Assembly (NCBI GenBank): GCA_964019135.1
Contig: OZ025265.1
Span: 5,648,318 to 5,712,317 of the forward strand
Direction of reading: 5' to 3'
DNA from: Arenicola marina
Lineage: Eukaryota > Annelida > Polychaeta > Arenicolidae
DNA length: 64,000 nt
In this document: one piece after another, positions 13,343 to 25,700 of the stretch
How positions within the stretch are numbered: position 1 is the stretch's first letter
How the letters are laid out: every line of letters begins with the position of its first letter
Position numbers and translations under genes: made by a program
The notes under the pieces: generated by a model
Told to the model about the DNA's origin: nothing
Seen by the model: the letters and a program-made list of their open reading frames with translations, nothing else
The model's database searches: none

Positions 13343-16300
13343 TCGTCGCCCCGGCCTATGGTTTCAGTGTGGTGAAGCGTCCGCTCCGCGTCGTCGTAGC
13401 GAAACTTCTCGACTACCGACTGCGGTGAGTCGTGGTTCCCGATGAAGATCGTGACGCGATCTAAATAAACAGTCCATGTTCCCACCTTAACATGTAATTA
13501 GCAGCCTCCTTGTATTGAATTCAGGTTCCTATTATGAAACCCGTAGAAACAAATAATAACCGATCCCTTCAACACGGTCGTATGTGAAATTAGATCATCT
13601 ATATCTGTCATAATAGCTATAACTTTCAAGTTACAAGTAATAGAAGTAATTGTGTAATCGTAAATAGTAATTGACACAATTGTCAATACTACACGTGAAC
13701 TTACCTTTTTCTGTATCAATCCAAGCCGTAATTCCCAGGGGGTTAAAGGTGTCAAGGTCAAGGTCCCCCTTGATGGTGACCTCCTTTGGGGTCAACGATG
13801 GATCATTCATATCGAGCACAAATACTTGGCCCTTGACGCCTTTGAAACGAGGACTGGTTTTCTGGTCCATGAACCGCATACCCTAAGGTGTTTTTGTGAA
13901 AGAAGGACACGTAGCTGACAATAAGAACAGAGCAAATATTAATATTATTATTATATAAAATGCAATAAGAAAAAGTAAAAAACAACAAAACATCAAAGTA
14001 CTCATAATACAACTTACACACCAATTATGTAGCTGGGTAAGGAAGGACTAGCACAGCCGATATGTGCACGAATTGTGCCTTTTGTGATACAAGCATGAAA
14101 TTTTAAACATGGTTACAGTCTACCCCTAGAAAGAAATTTAGCTATAGGGCCATCTTAGATATTTCCCTTGACGGCAATGGCAGCCATTTTCCAAGACGGC
14201 TGCCATCCGAAACTATTTAAAGTGTATTCGACTCAATTAAAGTAGTACGATTTCAATGAGAGGTCATTCAGTATGTTGCAAACCCCGCCTGATACTTTAT
14301 ATGTTTAATTTACGATCGCGATTACAGGGTCAACAATCTCTTACAGATGGGATGAGGACTTTGCCTCCCGGCAGAAGCTGCATATCCTCGGCGCCGTGAT
14401 CTGAAAAGTGGAGGCCACTAATGACATGAACGCAGCAGTATCTGTAACTCAGTGGATAGTCTGGGCATCACTCAGCAGATTTAACAATTGGCAACGTTCG
14501 ATACGTTCAGCAAATCATTTAAAACGACGGATAACAACCCCGGTGAAATTATAGCAACTTGATAACCAAAGTGGTAGGGCCAAGGTAAGACAGATGGTGG
14601 GACCAGGGTAAGACAGACGGTAGAACCAGGGTAAGACAGATGGTGGGACCAGGGTAAGACAGATGGTGCGACCAGGGTAAGACAGATGGTGTGACCAGGG
14701 TAAGACAGCCGGTAGGACCAGGGTAAGACAGATGGTGGGACCAGGGTAAGACAGATGGTGGGACCAGGGTCAGACAGATGGTGAGATCAGGGTAAGACAG
14801 ATGGTGAGACCATGGTAAGACAGAGGATGGGACCAGGGTAAGATAGATGGTGGGACCAGGGTAAAACAGATGGTGGGACCAGGGTAAGATAGATGGTGGG
14901 ACCAGGGTAAGACAGATAGTGGGACCAGGGTAAGACAGATGGTGGGACCAGGGTCAGACAGATGGTGAGATCAGGGTAAGACAGATGGTGAGACCAGGGT
15001 AAGACAGATGGTGAGACCAGGGTAAGACAGATGGTGAGACCATGGTAAGACAGAGAATGGGACCAGGGTAACATAGATGGTGGGACCAGGGTAAGACAGG
15101 TGGTGGGACCAGGGTAAGACAGATGGTGGGATCAGGGTAAGACAGATGGTGACACTGGGGTAAGAAAGATGGTGGGACCGGGGTAAGACAAATGGTGAGA
15201 CCAGGGTAAGACAGATGGTGGGACCACGGTGAGACACATGGTGGGACCAGGGTAAGACAGATTGTGAGACTAGGGTAAGACAGACGATGGGACTAGGGTA
15301 AGACAAGTGGTGGAAGTAGGGTAAGACGGAGTGTAGGACCAGGGTAAGGCAAATGGTGGGACCATGGTAAGACAGATGGGGGACCAGTGTGAGACAGATG
15401 GTGGGACCAGGGTAACACAGATGGTGGGACCAGGATAACACAGATGGTGGGACCAGGGAAAGACAGATGGTGAGACCAGAGTACGACACATTGTGGGACC
15501 AGAGTAAGACAGATGGTGAGACCGGAGTAGCACAAATTGTGAGAATACGGTAAGACAGACGGCGGAACCAGGGTAAGACAGATGGGGGGACCAGGGTAAG
15601 ATATATTGTGGGACCAGGGTAAGACAGATGGGGGGACCACGGTAAGACAGATGGGGGGACCAGGGTAAGATAGATGGTGGGACCAGGGTAAGACACATGG
15701 TGGGACCAGGGTACGACACATGGTGGGACCAGGGTAAGACAGATGGTGAGACCAGGGTAAGACCGATGGGGGGACCAGGGTAGGATAGATGGTGGGACCA
15801 GGGTAAGACAGAGGATGGGACCAGGGTAAGACAGATGGTGAGACCAGGGTAAGACCGATGGGGGGACCAGGGTAAGAAAAATGGTGGGACCAGGGTAAGA
15901 CAGATGGTGAGACCAGGGTAAGACCGATGGGGGGACCAGGGTAAGATAGATGGTGGGACCAGGGTAAGACAGATGGGGGGACCAGGGTAAGACAGATGGT
16001 GGGATCAGGGTAAGACAGATGGTGACACTGGGGTAAGAAAGATGGTGGGACCGGGGTAAGACAAATGGTGAGACCAGGGTAAGACAGATGGTGGGACCAC
16101 GGTAAGACACATGGTGGGACCAGGGTAAGACAGATTGTGAGACTAGGGTAAGACAGACGATGGGACTAGGGTAAGACAAGTGGTGGAAGTAGGGTAAGAC
16201 GGATTGTAGGACCAGGGTAAGGCAAATGGTGGGACCATGGTAAGACAGATGGGGGACCAGTGTGAGACAGATGGTGGGACCAGGGTAACACAGATGGTGG

Positions 16301-19283
16301 GACCAGGATAACACAGATGGTGGGACCAGGGAAAGACAGATGGTGAGACCAGAGTACGACACATTGTGGGACCAGAGTAAGACAGATGGTGGGACCAGGG
16401 TAAGACAGAGGGTGAGACCGGAGTAGCACAAATTGTGAGAATACGGTAAGACAGACGGCGGAACCAGGGTAAGACAGATGGGGGGACCAGGGTAAGATAT
16501 ATGGTGGGACAAGGGTAAGACAGATGGGGGGACCACGGTAAGACAGATGGGGGGACCAGGGTAAGATAGATGGTGGGACCAGGGTAAGACAGATGGTGGA
16601 ACCAGGGTAAGACAGATGGTGGGACCAGGGTAAGGGAAATGGTGAGGCCAGGGTGAGACAGATGGTGGGACCACGGTAAGACACATGGTGGGACCAGGGT
16701 ACGACAGATTGTGAGACTAGGGTAAGACAGACGATGGGACTAGGGTAAGACAAGTGGTGGAAGTAGGGTAAGACGGATTGTAGGACCAGGGTAAGGCAAA
16801 TGGTGGGACCATGGTAAGACAGATGGGGGACCAGTGTGAGACAGATGGTGGGACCAGGGTAACACAGATGGTGGGACCAGGATAACACAGATGGTGGGAC
16901 CAGGGAAAGACAGATGGTGAGACCAGAGTACGACACATTGTGGGACCAGAGTAAGACAGATGGTGGGACCAGGGTGAGACAGAGGGTGAGACCGGAGTAG
17001 CACAAATTGTGTGAGAATACAGTAAGACAGACGGCGGAACCAGGGTAAGACAGATGGGGGGACCAGGGTAAGATATATGGTGGGACCAGGGTAAGACAGA
17101 TGGGGGGACCACGGTAAGACAGATGGGGGGACCAGGGTAAGATAGATGGTGGGACCAGGGTAAGACAGATGGTGGAACCAGGGTAAGACAGATGGTGGGA
17201 CCAGGGTAAGGGAAATGGTGAGGCCAGGGTAAGACACATGGTGGGACCACGGTAAGACACATGGTGGGACCAGGGTAAGACAGATGGTGAGACCAGGGTA
17301 AGACCGATGGGGGGACCAGGGTAAGATAGATGGTGGGACCAGGGTAAGACAGATGGGGGGACCAGGGTAAGACAGATGGTGAGACCAGGGTAAGACCGAT
17401 GGGGGGACCAGGGTAAGAAAAATGGTGGGACCAGGGTAAGACAGATGGGGGGACCAGGGTAAGATAGATGGTGGGACCACGGTAAGGCAGATGGTGGGAC
17501 CATTGTGAGACAGATGGTGGGACCAGGGTATGGGAAATGGTGAGGCTAGGGTAAGAAAGATGGTGAGACCACGGTGAGACAGATGGTGGAACCAGGGTAA
17601 GAAACATGGTTGCACCAGGGTAAGACAGATGGTGTGACCAGGGTAAGACAGATGGTGGGATCATTGTGAGACAGATGGTGGGACCAGGGCAAGACAAATG
17701 GTGGGACTAGGGTAAGACAGATTATAGGACCAGGGTAAGGCAGATGGTGGGGCCGGAGTAAGACAGATCGTGGGACTAGGGTAAGACAGATGGGAGGACC
17801 AGTGTGAGACAGATGGCGGGACCACGGCAAGACACATGGTGGGACCAGGGTAAGACAGATGGTGGGACCAGGGTAAGATAGATGGTGGGACCAGGGTAAA
17901 ACAGATGGGGGGACCAGTGTGAGACAGATGGTGGGACCAGGGTGAGACACATGGTGGGACCAGGGTGAGACAGATGGTAGGACCAGGGTAAGACAGATGG
18001 TGAGACCAGGGTAAAACAGATGGTAGGACCAGGGTAAGGCAGATGGTGGGACCAGGGTAAGACAGATGGTGGACCAGGGTCAGACAGCTGGTGGGACTAG
18101 GGTAAGACAGATGGGGGGATCAGTGTGAGACAGATGGTGGGACCAGGGTGAGGCACATGGTGGGACTAGAGTAAGACAGATGGTGGACCAGGGTCAGACA
18201 GATGGTGGGACTAGGGTAAGACAGATGTGAGAACCAGTGTGAGACAGATTGTGGGACCAAGGTAAGACAGATGGTGGGACCAGGGTAAGATATATGGTGG
18301 GACCAGGGTAAGATATATGGTGGGACCAGGGTAAGACAGATGGGGGGACCGGAGTAAGACAAATGGTGAGACCAGGGTAAGACATATGGTGGGATCACGG
18401 TAAGACAGACGGTGAGACCGGAGTAAGACAAATGGTGAGACCAGGGTAAGACATATGGTGGGACCAGGGTAAGAAAAATGGTGGGACCAGGGTAAGACAG
18501 ATGGTGGGACCAGGGTAAGACAGATGGTGGGACCAGGTAAGGTGGGACCAGGGTAAGACAGACGGTGAGACCACGGTGAGACAGATGGTGAGACCAGGGT
18601 AAGACAGACAGCGGGACCACGGTAAGACAGATGGTGGCACCAGGGTAAGACAGATGGTGGGACCAGGGTAAGACAGATGGTGGAACCAGGGTAAGACAGA
18701 TGGTGGGACCAGGGTAAGACAGATGGTGGGACCAGGGTAAGACAGATGGTGGGACCAGGGTAAGACAGATGGTGGAACCAGGGTAAGACAGATGGTGGGA
18801 CCAGGGTAAGACAGATGGGGGGCCCAGTGTGAGACATGAAAGTTGCTGACAACACTAATAAAGACTAACGTTAGAGCTTACCTATTCCGGCGAGTGAGCG
18901 GCATGGCCCAGGCTGGTGGTTGAACACGTGCTTGTGATAACCGAGGTTCCACCTGCAGCACACACACAAACAGCTTCATTAACCCCGTCATGACATTGTA
19001 TCTTGGCGAACACATTGTGATTAATTAGATACTAAAAGTATTTTCAAAGCGAAGATATCTTTTAATTATTTGTATATTCGGATGCGATTGATGAAACTTT
19101 AAGTAATATTGGCATTCAGTGTAGTATTCGGGCCAACAAGATTGTCTTGCATGCTACCTTAGATCTGAGTGTAGCCAACCGCAATGTGAAGGCGTTTTAG
19201 TAAATAGGTCATACATACACGAGCTTCCATGCGCGATGGCCCACCACAGCCACCAACACGAGAAGGATCAGTTTCTTCCACAT
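13331..19283 (-). CDS. PON-like: Paraoxonase/arylesterase family gene, exons 1-5 (3' part lies beyond the left edge)
   Basis: Calcium-dependent lactonase/arylesterase family, six-bladed beta-propeller, secreted or membrane-anchored. Exons on the minus strand: 19,283-19,219 (ATG, hydrophobic leader MWKKLILLVLVAVVG), 18,952-18,882, 14,400-14,345, 13,882-13,705 and 13,460-13,331. All junctions are AG/GT and phases match (2, 1, 0, 1, 2). The predicted 166 residues align end to end with the start of human PON1. FNHQPGPC carries the Cys42 equivalent. GAEDMQLLPGG carries the Glu53-Asp54 calcium ligands. IGNHDSPQS carries the His134 equivalent. FNPLGI has Leu where PON1 has catalytic His115. The next PON1 residues, Asn168-Asp169, would fall in the next exon, not seen here, so the fifth intron exceeds 13.3 kb. 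Intron 2 (4.5 kb) is nearly all 23-bp repeat. The start is the first ATG before a clear signal sequence. Family assignment is firm; the enzymatic activity is uncertain. Confidence 0.93.
13461..13704 (-). other. PON intron 4
   Basis: 244-bp AT-rich intron with donor GTAAGT and acceptor tttag. No other feature is seen. Confidence 0.85.
13883..14344 (-). other. PON intron 3
   Basis: Donor GTAAGA at 14,344 and acceptor ttag at 13,883. It holds a short perfect inverted repeat, ATGGCAGCC / GGCTGCCAT (14,177-14,206, loop 12), and is otherwise unique and AT-rich. Confidence 0.85.
14572..18834. repeat. 23-bp minisatellite (about 185 copies) filling PON intron 2
   Basis: The unit core is GGTAAGACAGATGGTGGGA, with a period of 23 bp. 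On the PON sense strand it reads as a pyrimidine-rich sequence. Blocks of variant units are duplicated: the same variant string occurs at 15,128 and 16,001 (shift 873), and another at about 15,264, 16,137 and 16,711. The array starts 46 bp inside the intron from the exon 2 donor. Confidence 0.97.
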
Positions 19284-20256
19284 CCTCGGTTCGTCCTAGA
19301 TGTATATCCGTGAGTGACACTGCCAGGGCAGGTGGTGATACCAACAGCCACCACTAACGAGCGAATGGCCTTCACACACAACCACCGCTAGCCAGCGAGT
19401 AGCCTCCCCACACAACACGTTGGGCAGGACGTTCGCCGCCCGAGATGTAACTGCTGGGTAACTAGGCCCCTTCCCCCTTCACCGGGACGGCGACAGGGTG
19501 ACCCACATTCTACTGGTTTTATATGTATGTATCTATCTATCTATATATATATGTATATGTTTGTGTGGGTTTGTGTGTAAATATGTAATGATATATGAAC
19601 AGTAGAACCTTCCTAAAACGAACCCTGTCTAAGCCTAAATTCAATATCGAATATGTTTTTGCTTATCGCGCCCTTGAAACCTTAATGAACACAATTAGCA
19701 ACAAGTCAGGCAGGAGCCTGTTCGGTTAATAGAGGTGCTACAGTGTATGTATATATAGAGATATATATATATATATATAATGCTGGGTCCAGGGAGCGGG
19801 GGTTGGGGGTTGTGGCCCCTACCCTTTGTTAGTATGGCTCTTTCTTTAATGACAATGAAAGCGGACGCCCCACCACGCCCCCCCCCCCCCCCCTCCCCAT
19901 CACCCCCGCCATGCCCCTTTGCTGCCCCACATCGTTCAGTATCTCGCATTCACCTTTGAGACGTACCCATATCTTAACCCTAACCTGCCGTCGCTGGCGA
20001 GTTCACGGCCCCGTTACTCTCTGAAGGTATCTTCTCGTCGCACGGATGCAATACGCTGCAATAGTGAACTACGAAAAGACCCACTAGATGGCGGCACTCT
20101 ATGCGTGCTGGAACAATGGAACGTCTAACATGGGGATGTTTTGACCAGAGCTTGTTACCATTTTAACTTGACATACATAGCATGACAGTAATATGTCATA
20201 CATTTGCTGTTTTATATATGGCATGCATTGCCAAGCAGTATATCAGGTTGTCGTTT

Positions 20257-20298
<42 letters not shown>

Positions 20299-21780
20299 GG
20301 TAAACGTATGAACCGAATAAGTCTAGTAAGAGTTTTTTAATGTTATTGGAATTATCGTGGATTCCATTGGTCGCTGTGAGAAGCTGTTATTGTGTATTTG
20401 TTCATGATTTTTTGTTATCGCCGTTCCGCGCGCTTAGTTCTGCGTAACCTAACCCTGTCCGCGAAGCATTAAACATCTTAACATCGGCGTATATTCAGTC
20501 TGGTACTACGCCCAATATAATTCCGTCCCTATTTCATGCTATAGGATTTCATGCCATGCCACCTGTTCGTGAATAGTGTGTTATGCATGAATTCACGATA
20601 CAGAGAACAGCAAACTACCAACATGTACTTTTAATTAATTGTCGGGTACAATCAGTTTTAAAGTTGGCATTATCGCGATCGCTTTAGCATTCAAAAGAGC
20701 GGCGAGAACACTATAGATCTCAGCCCTGGCGCGTCAGTGCCATGCTCGAGTTGTGCTTCGACAAAAATCAGTATCTAACTGTGCATTAAGCTATAGGTGT
20801 GAAAGTCATGATCCTGGCCCGTTTTGGGCAGTCGGACGTTTAGGGTCCTCACATACGTACGGGGAATGCTGTTAGCCCGGTAAGCACACCTTCGTGTTCG
20901 TCTCAGAGAGATTTCACACCCTGTTGTTCTTTGCTGCCTGGTGCTGTATTGGTAGATATGGCAGTCGCTGCTCCATTGGGGTGGAGGATATGGTCGGTTT
21001 AAAGGTCGATTCGTATGGGTAACTAATAATTGGTGATATTAAATAATTTAACTACAGGTTCGCCGATACGCCAATTTAGAAGTGATAACGCACAAATATA
21101 AGAGTTTGTAACACATTATTGTCTTTATTTCGTACTCTTCGTACAGTAATATACATGAACAGAGCATCGAGGACATTAAATAGGTCACTGATCCCCCGTA
21201 ATTGATCACAGCAAGTAGCCCGGAACCAACCTAACACTGGCTATGCAGGAGACTCCATTATATACAGTTTGTAAATATGGTAGAATGGTATATTATATAT
21301 TGAAGTTTAATAGCATATTCTACTGCTGCATGGAACACCTTCGTATGAACCATGTAACCACGAGGGTAATGGCAAGAAATCATCAGCAATAACCCCAGCA
21401 ATAACCCCAGCAATAACCCCAGCAATAACCCCAGCGTCATTAGGATCAAACATGTTTACTCAGTCATTCCTGAAAAATGTTCACTAATTGAATGTCATGC
21501 AATAACAACCAGCAGGCAGGATGAGATGACTGTTTAACTACATTTAGAAACAGATGAGCAGTGTGAAACAACAAACAAACAGTTTTAAACAACTTGAATG
21601 CCACAGAATCCAATTAGCCAGTCGAAGGCCTATTAACGACTGATCAGCAAGAACTACCAATATGAAATATATTTTCAAATAACTTCAGGGTTTAGTATGC
21701 TTCAGCAGGTTTGCGCTATCTAATGAGAAATTGTTTCAGGCTTTACACAGTGAGTCCGAGAACTTATATATACTATTAAC
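19284..21780. other. PON 5' flank / intergenic, no further gene recognised
   Basis: It contains simple repeats: a TATC/TA run near 19,522-19,556, TA runs at 19,761-19,779 and 20,260-20,295, a 16-C run at 19,878-19,893, and four 12-bp units (AATAACCCCAGC) at 21,384-21,435. The PON promoter must lie at its left end, but no clear TATA or initiator was identified. No open frame here has coding character. Confidence 0.7.
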
Positions 21781-22001
21781 AATTTGCCAAGGATCACCTC
21801 TATGCAGAGATATCTGAGTGTATAACAGGTGACTGTGTAATTCTACTATAATACAAATACGTTTGCCTTTACCATGCATTGTGGCACACGAGTAACAGAT
21901 TGGACACAGATTGGGGAAGTTTGTCTGTATTATAGTAGAATTACACAGTCACCTTTTATACACTCAGATATCTCTGCATAGATGTGATCCTTAGCAAATT
22001 G
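21781..22001. mobile_element. Fold-back / MITE-like element
   Basis: The left arm (21,781-21,857) and right arm (21,920-22,001) are inverted copies of about 75 bp with only a few mismatches. Both contain CTATGCAGAGATATCTGAGT and, further in, a near-identical stretch ending TATAATACA, around a 62-bp unique loop. TTATATA occurs just outside both arms (starting about 21,773 and ending about 22,013), so the full element may be about 240 bp with TA-rich ends. There is no coding capacity. Short length, long inverted ends and a TA-rich target are typical of non-autonomous DNA transposons; the family cannot be named. Confidence 0.7.
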
Positions 22002-22034
22002 TGAGTGGTATATAATGGCAAATTCTGTGCGCAA

Positions 22035-22264
22035 ATGCTGTGAGTGGCTGGCGCTGTGAGCGGTTGGCGCTGTGGGCGGCGGGCTGTGGGCGACTGGCGC
22101 TGTGGGCGGCTGACGCTGTCAGCGGCTGGCGTTGTGAGCGGCTGGCTGTGAGAGGCTGGCGCTGTGGGCGGCTGGCGCTGTGGGCGGCTGGCGCTGTGGG
22201 CGGCTGGCGCTGTGAGCGGCGCTGTGGGCGGCTGGCCCTGTGGGCGGCTGGCGCTGTGGGCGTC
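22035..22264. repeat. GC-rich 16-bp imperfect tandem repeat
   Basis: The core is GGCGCTGTGGGCGGCT, repeated about 14 times with GAGCGG and GACGCT variants. Open frames on both strands through it are repeat artefacts. Confidence 0.9.
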
Positions 22265-22705
22265 GTGAGCCCATTTTTGAGAAATAACATTATCACTGTA
22301 TCGTTAGAGATCATGGTATGCACCTGTTTCACATTGTGGCATGTTCTGGTGGGGGGTGGGGGGACGAAATGTGTAATCGATGGCCTACGTCTGTATTTTC
22401 TATCCATTTCAGACTTATATTTCACGTCAAATGATTAAACCTTGAACGGCTGAAAGGTCGGCCGCTCATAAAAAAAAGAGTCATCGATTTATGGATCCCA
22501 TGCCTAATCCATATCTATGGGCATCTTGATTATCAATTGCCTTTCATTTCTGTCGGCATGGGGAGGGATGCTAGGGGTGGGGGGAGACAGGTGTATATGA
22601 TGGCCCTCGGCGACATGAGGGTGTCTACAATGGCAGACAGAGATCCACATCTAAAATAGAGTATTTCTCATAAACTGATCAGAAAATAAATTGGGCAGCC
22701 ACGCT
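22265..22705. other. Unique spacer before the 32-bp array
   Basis: About 440 bp with short G-rich tracts (near 22,352 and 22,575). No gene is recognised. Confidence 0.6.
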
Positions 22706-25700
22706 CAAGAGGGTGGGTGGATGGGTGTCTGGTCTGCCAAGAGGGTGGGTGGAGGGGTGTCTGGTCTGCCAAGAGGGTGGGTGGATGTGTGTCTGGTCTG
22801 CCAAGAGGGTGGGTGGATGTGTGTCTGGTCTGCCAAGAGGGTGGGTGGATGTGTGTCTGGTCTGCCAAGAGGGTGGGTGGATGTGTGTCTGGTCTGCCAA
22901 GAGGGTGGGTGGATGGGTGTCTGGTCTGCCAAGAGGGTGGGTGGATGTGTGTTTGGTCTGCCAAGAGGGTGGGTGGATGTGTGTTTGGTCTCCCAAGCGG
23001 GTGGGTGGATGGGTGTCTGGTCTGCCAAGAGGGTGGGTGGATGTGTGTCTGGTCTGCCAAGAGGGTGGGTGGATGTGTGTCTGGTCTGCCAAGAGGGTGG
23101 GTGGATGGGTGTCTGGTCTGCCATGAGGGTGGGTAGATGTGTGTCTGGTCTGCCAAGAGGGTGGGTGGATGTGTGTCTGGTCTGCCAAGAGGGTGGGTGG
23201 ATGTGTGTCTGGTCTGCCAAGAGGGTGGGTGGATGTGTGTCTGGTCTGCCATAAGGGTGGGTGGATGGGTGTCTGGTCTCCCAAGAGGGTGGGTGGATGG
23301 GTGTCTGGTCTCCCAAGAGGGTGGGTGGATGTGTGTCTGGTCTGCCAAGAGGGTGGGTGGATGGGTGTCTGGTCTCCCAAGAGGGTGGGTGGATGTGTGT
23401 CTGGTCTGCCATGAGGGTGGGTGGATGGGTGTCTGGTCTCCCAAGAGGGTGGGTGGATGTGTGTCCGGTCTGCCAAGAGGGTGGGTGGATGTGTGTCTGG
23501 TCTGCCAAGAGGGTGGGTGGATGGGTGTCTGGTCTGCCAAGAGGGTGGGTGGATGTGTGTCTGGTCTCCCAAGAGGGTGGGTGGATGGGTGTCTGGTCTG
23601 CCAAGAGGGTGGGTGGATGTGTGTCTGGTCTGCCATGAGGGTGGGTGGATGTGTGTCTGGTCTGCCAAGAGGGTGGGTGGATGTGTGTCTGGTCTGCCAA
23701 GAGGGTGGGTGGATGTGTGTCTGGTCTCCCAAGAGGGTGGGTGGATGTGTGTCTGGTCTGCCAAGAGGGTGGGTGGATGTGTGTCTGGTCTGCCAAGAGG
23801 GTGGGTGGATGTGTGTCTGGTCTCCCAAGAGCGTGGGTGGATGGGTGTCTGGTCTGCCAAGAAGGTGGGTGGATGTGTGTCTGGTCTCCCAAGAGGGTGG
23901 GTGGATGTGTGTCTGGTCTGCCAAGAGGGTGGGTGGATGTGTGTCTGGTCTGCCAAGAGGGTGGGTGGATGTGTGTCTGGTCTCCCAAGAGGGTGGGTGG
24001 ATGTGTGTCTGGTCTGCCAAGAGGGTGGGTGGAGGGGTGTCTGGTCTGCCAAGAGGGTGGGTGGATGGGTGTCTGGTCTGCCAAGAGGGTGGGTGGATGT
24101 GTGTCTGGTCTGCCATGAGGGTGGGTGGATGGGTGTCTGGTCTGCCAAGAGGGTGGGTGGATGGGTGTCTGGTCTGCCAAGAGGGTGGGTGGAGGGGTGT
24201 CTGGTCTGCCAAGAGGGTGGGTGGATGTGTGTCTGGTCTGCCAAGAGGGTGGGTGGATGGGTGTCTGGTCTCCCAAGAGGGTGGGTGGATGTGTGTCTGG
24301 TCTGCCAAGAGGGTGGGTGGATGGGTGTCTGGTCTGCCAAGAGGGTGGGTGGATGTGTGTCTGGTCTGCCAAGAGGGTGGGTGGATGGGTGTCTGGTCTC
24401 CCAAGAGGGTGGGTGGATGTGTGTCTGGTCTGCCAAGAGGGTGGGTGGATGTGTGTCTGGTCTCCCAAGAGGGTGGGTGGATGGGTGTCTGGTCTGCCAA
24501 GAGGGTGGGTGGATGTGTGTCTGGTCTGCCAAGAGGGTGGGTGGATGGGTGTCTGGTCTCCCAAGAGGGTGGGTGGATGTGTGTCTGGTCTGCCAAGAGG
24601 GTGGGTGGATGGGTGTCTGGTCTGCCAAGAGGGTGGGTGGATGTGTGTCTGGTCTGCCAAGAGGGTGGGTGGATGTGTGTCTGGTCTGCCATGAGGGTGG
24701 GTGGATGTGTGTCTGGTCTGCCAAGAGGGTGGGTGGATGTGTGTCTGGTCTGCCAAGAGGGTGGGTGGATGTGTGTCTGGTCTGCCATGAGGGTGGGTGG
24801 AGGGAGTGTCTGGTCTGCCAAGAGCGTGGGTGGATGTGTGTCTGGTCTGCCAAGAGGGTGGGTGGATTTGTGTCTGGTCTGCCAAGAGCGTGGGTGGATG
24901 GGTGTCTGGTCTGCCAAGAGGGTGGGTGGATGTGTGTCTGGTCTCCCAAGAGGGTGGGTGGATGGGTGTCTGGTCTGCCAAGAGAGTGGGTGGATGGGTG
25001 TCTGGTCTGCCAAGAGGGTGGGTGGATGTGTGTCTGGTCTGCCAAGAGGGTGGGTGGGTGTGTGTCTGGTCTGCCAAGAGGGTGGGTGGATGGGTGTCTG
25101 GTCTGCCAAGAGAGTGGGTGGATGGGTGTCTGGTCTGCCAAGAGGGTGGGTTGATGTGTGTCTGGTCTGCCAAGAGGGTGGGTGGAGGGGTGTCTGGTCT
25201 CCCAAGAGGGTGGGTGGAGGGGTGTCTGGTCTCCCAAGAGGGTGGGTGGATGGGTGTCTGGTCTCCCAAGAGGGTGGGTGGAGGGACGTCTGGTCTGCCA
25301 AGAGGGTGGGTGGATGTGTGTCTGGTCTGCCAAGAGGGTGGGTGGATGTGTGTCTGGTCTCCCAAGAGGGTGGGTGGATGGGTGTCTGGTCCGGCAAGAG
25401 GGTGGGTGGATGGGTGTCTGGTCTGCCAAGAGGGTGGGTGGATGGGTGTCTGGTCTCCCAAGAGGGTGGGTGGATGGGTGTCTGGTCTCCCAAGAGCGTG
25501 GGTGGATGGGTGTCTGGTCTGCCAAGAGGGTGGGTGGATGTGTGTCTGGTCTCCCAAGAGGGTGGGTGGATGTGTGTCTGGTCTGCCAAGAGGGTGGGTG
25601 GATGTGTGTCTGGTCTGCCAAGAGGGTGGGTGGATGTGTGTCTGGTCTGCCAAGAGGGTGGGTGGATGTGTGTCTGGTCTGCCAAGAGGATGGGTGGAGG

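Noticed and set aside
14971-17503. Leu/Pro/Ser/His-rich minus-strand frames of several hundred codons
   Set aside because: They lie wholly inside the 23-bp array in PON intron 2 and shift frame with the repeat.
19960-20000. Telomere-like TTAACCCTAACC
   Set aside because: Fewer than two partial copies; no tandem run.
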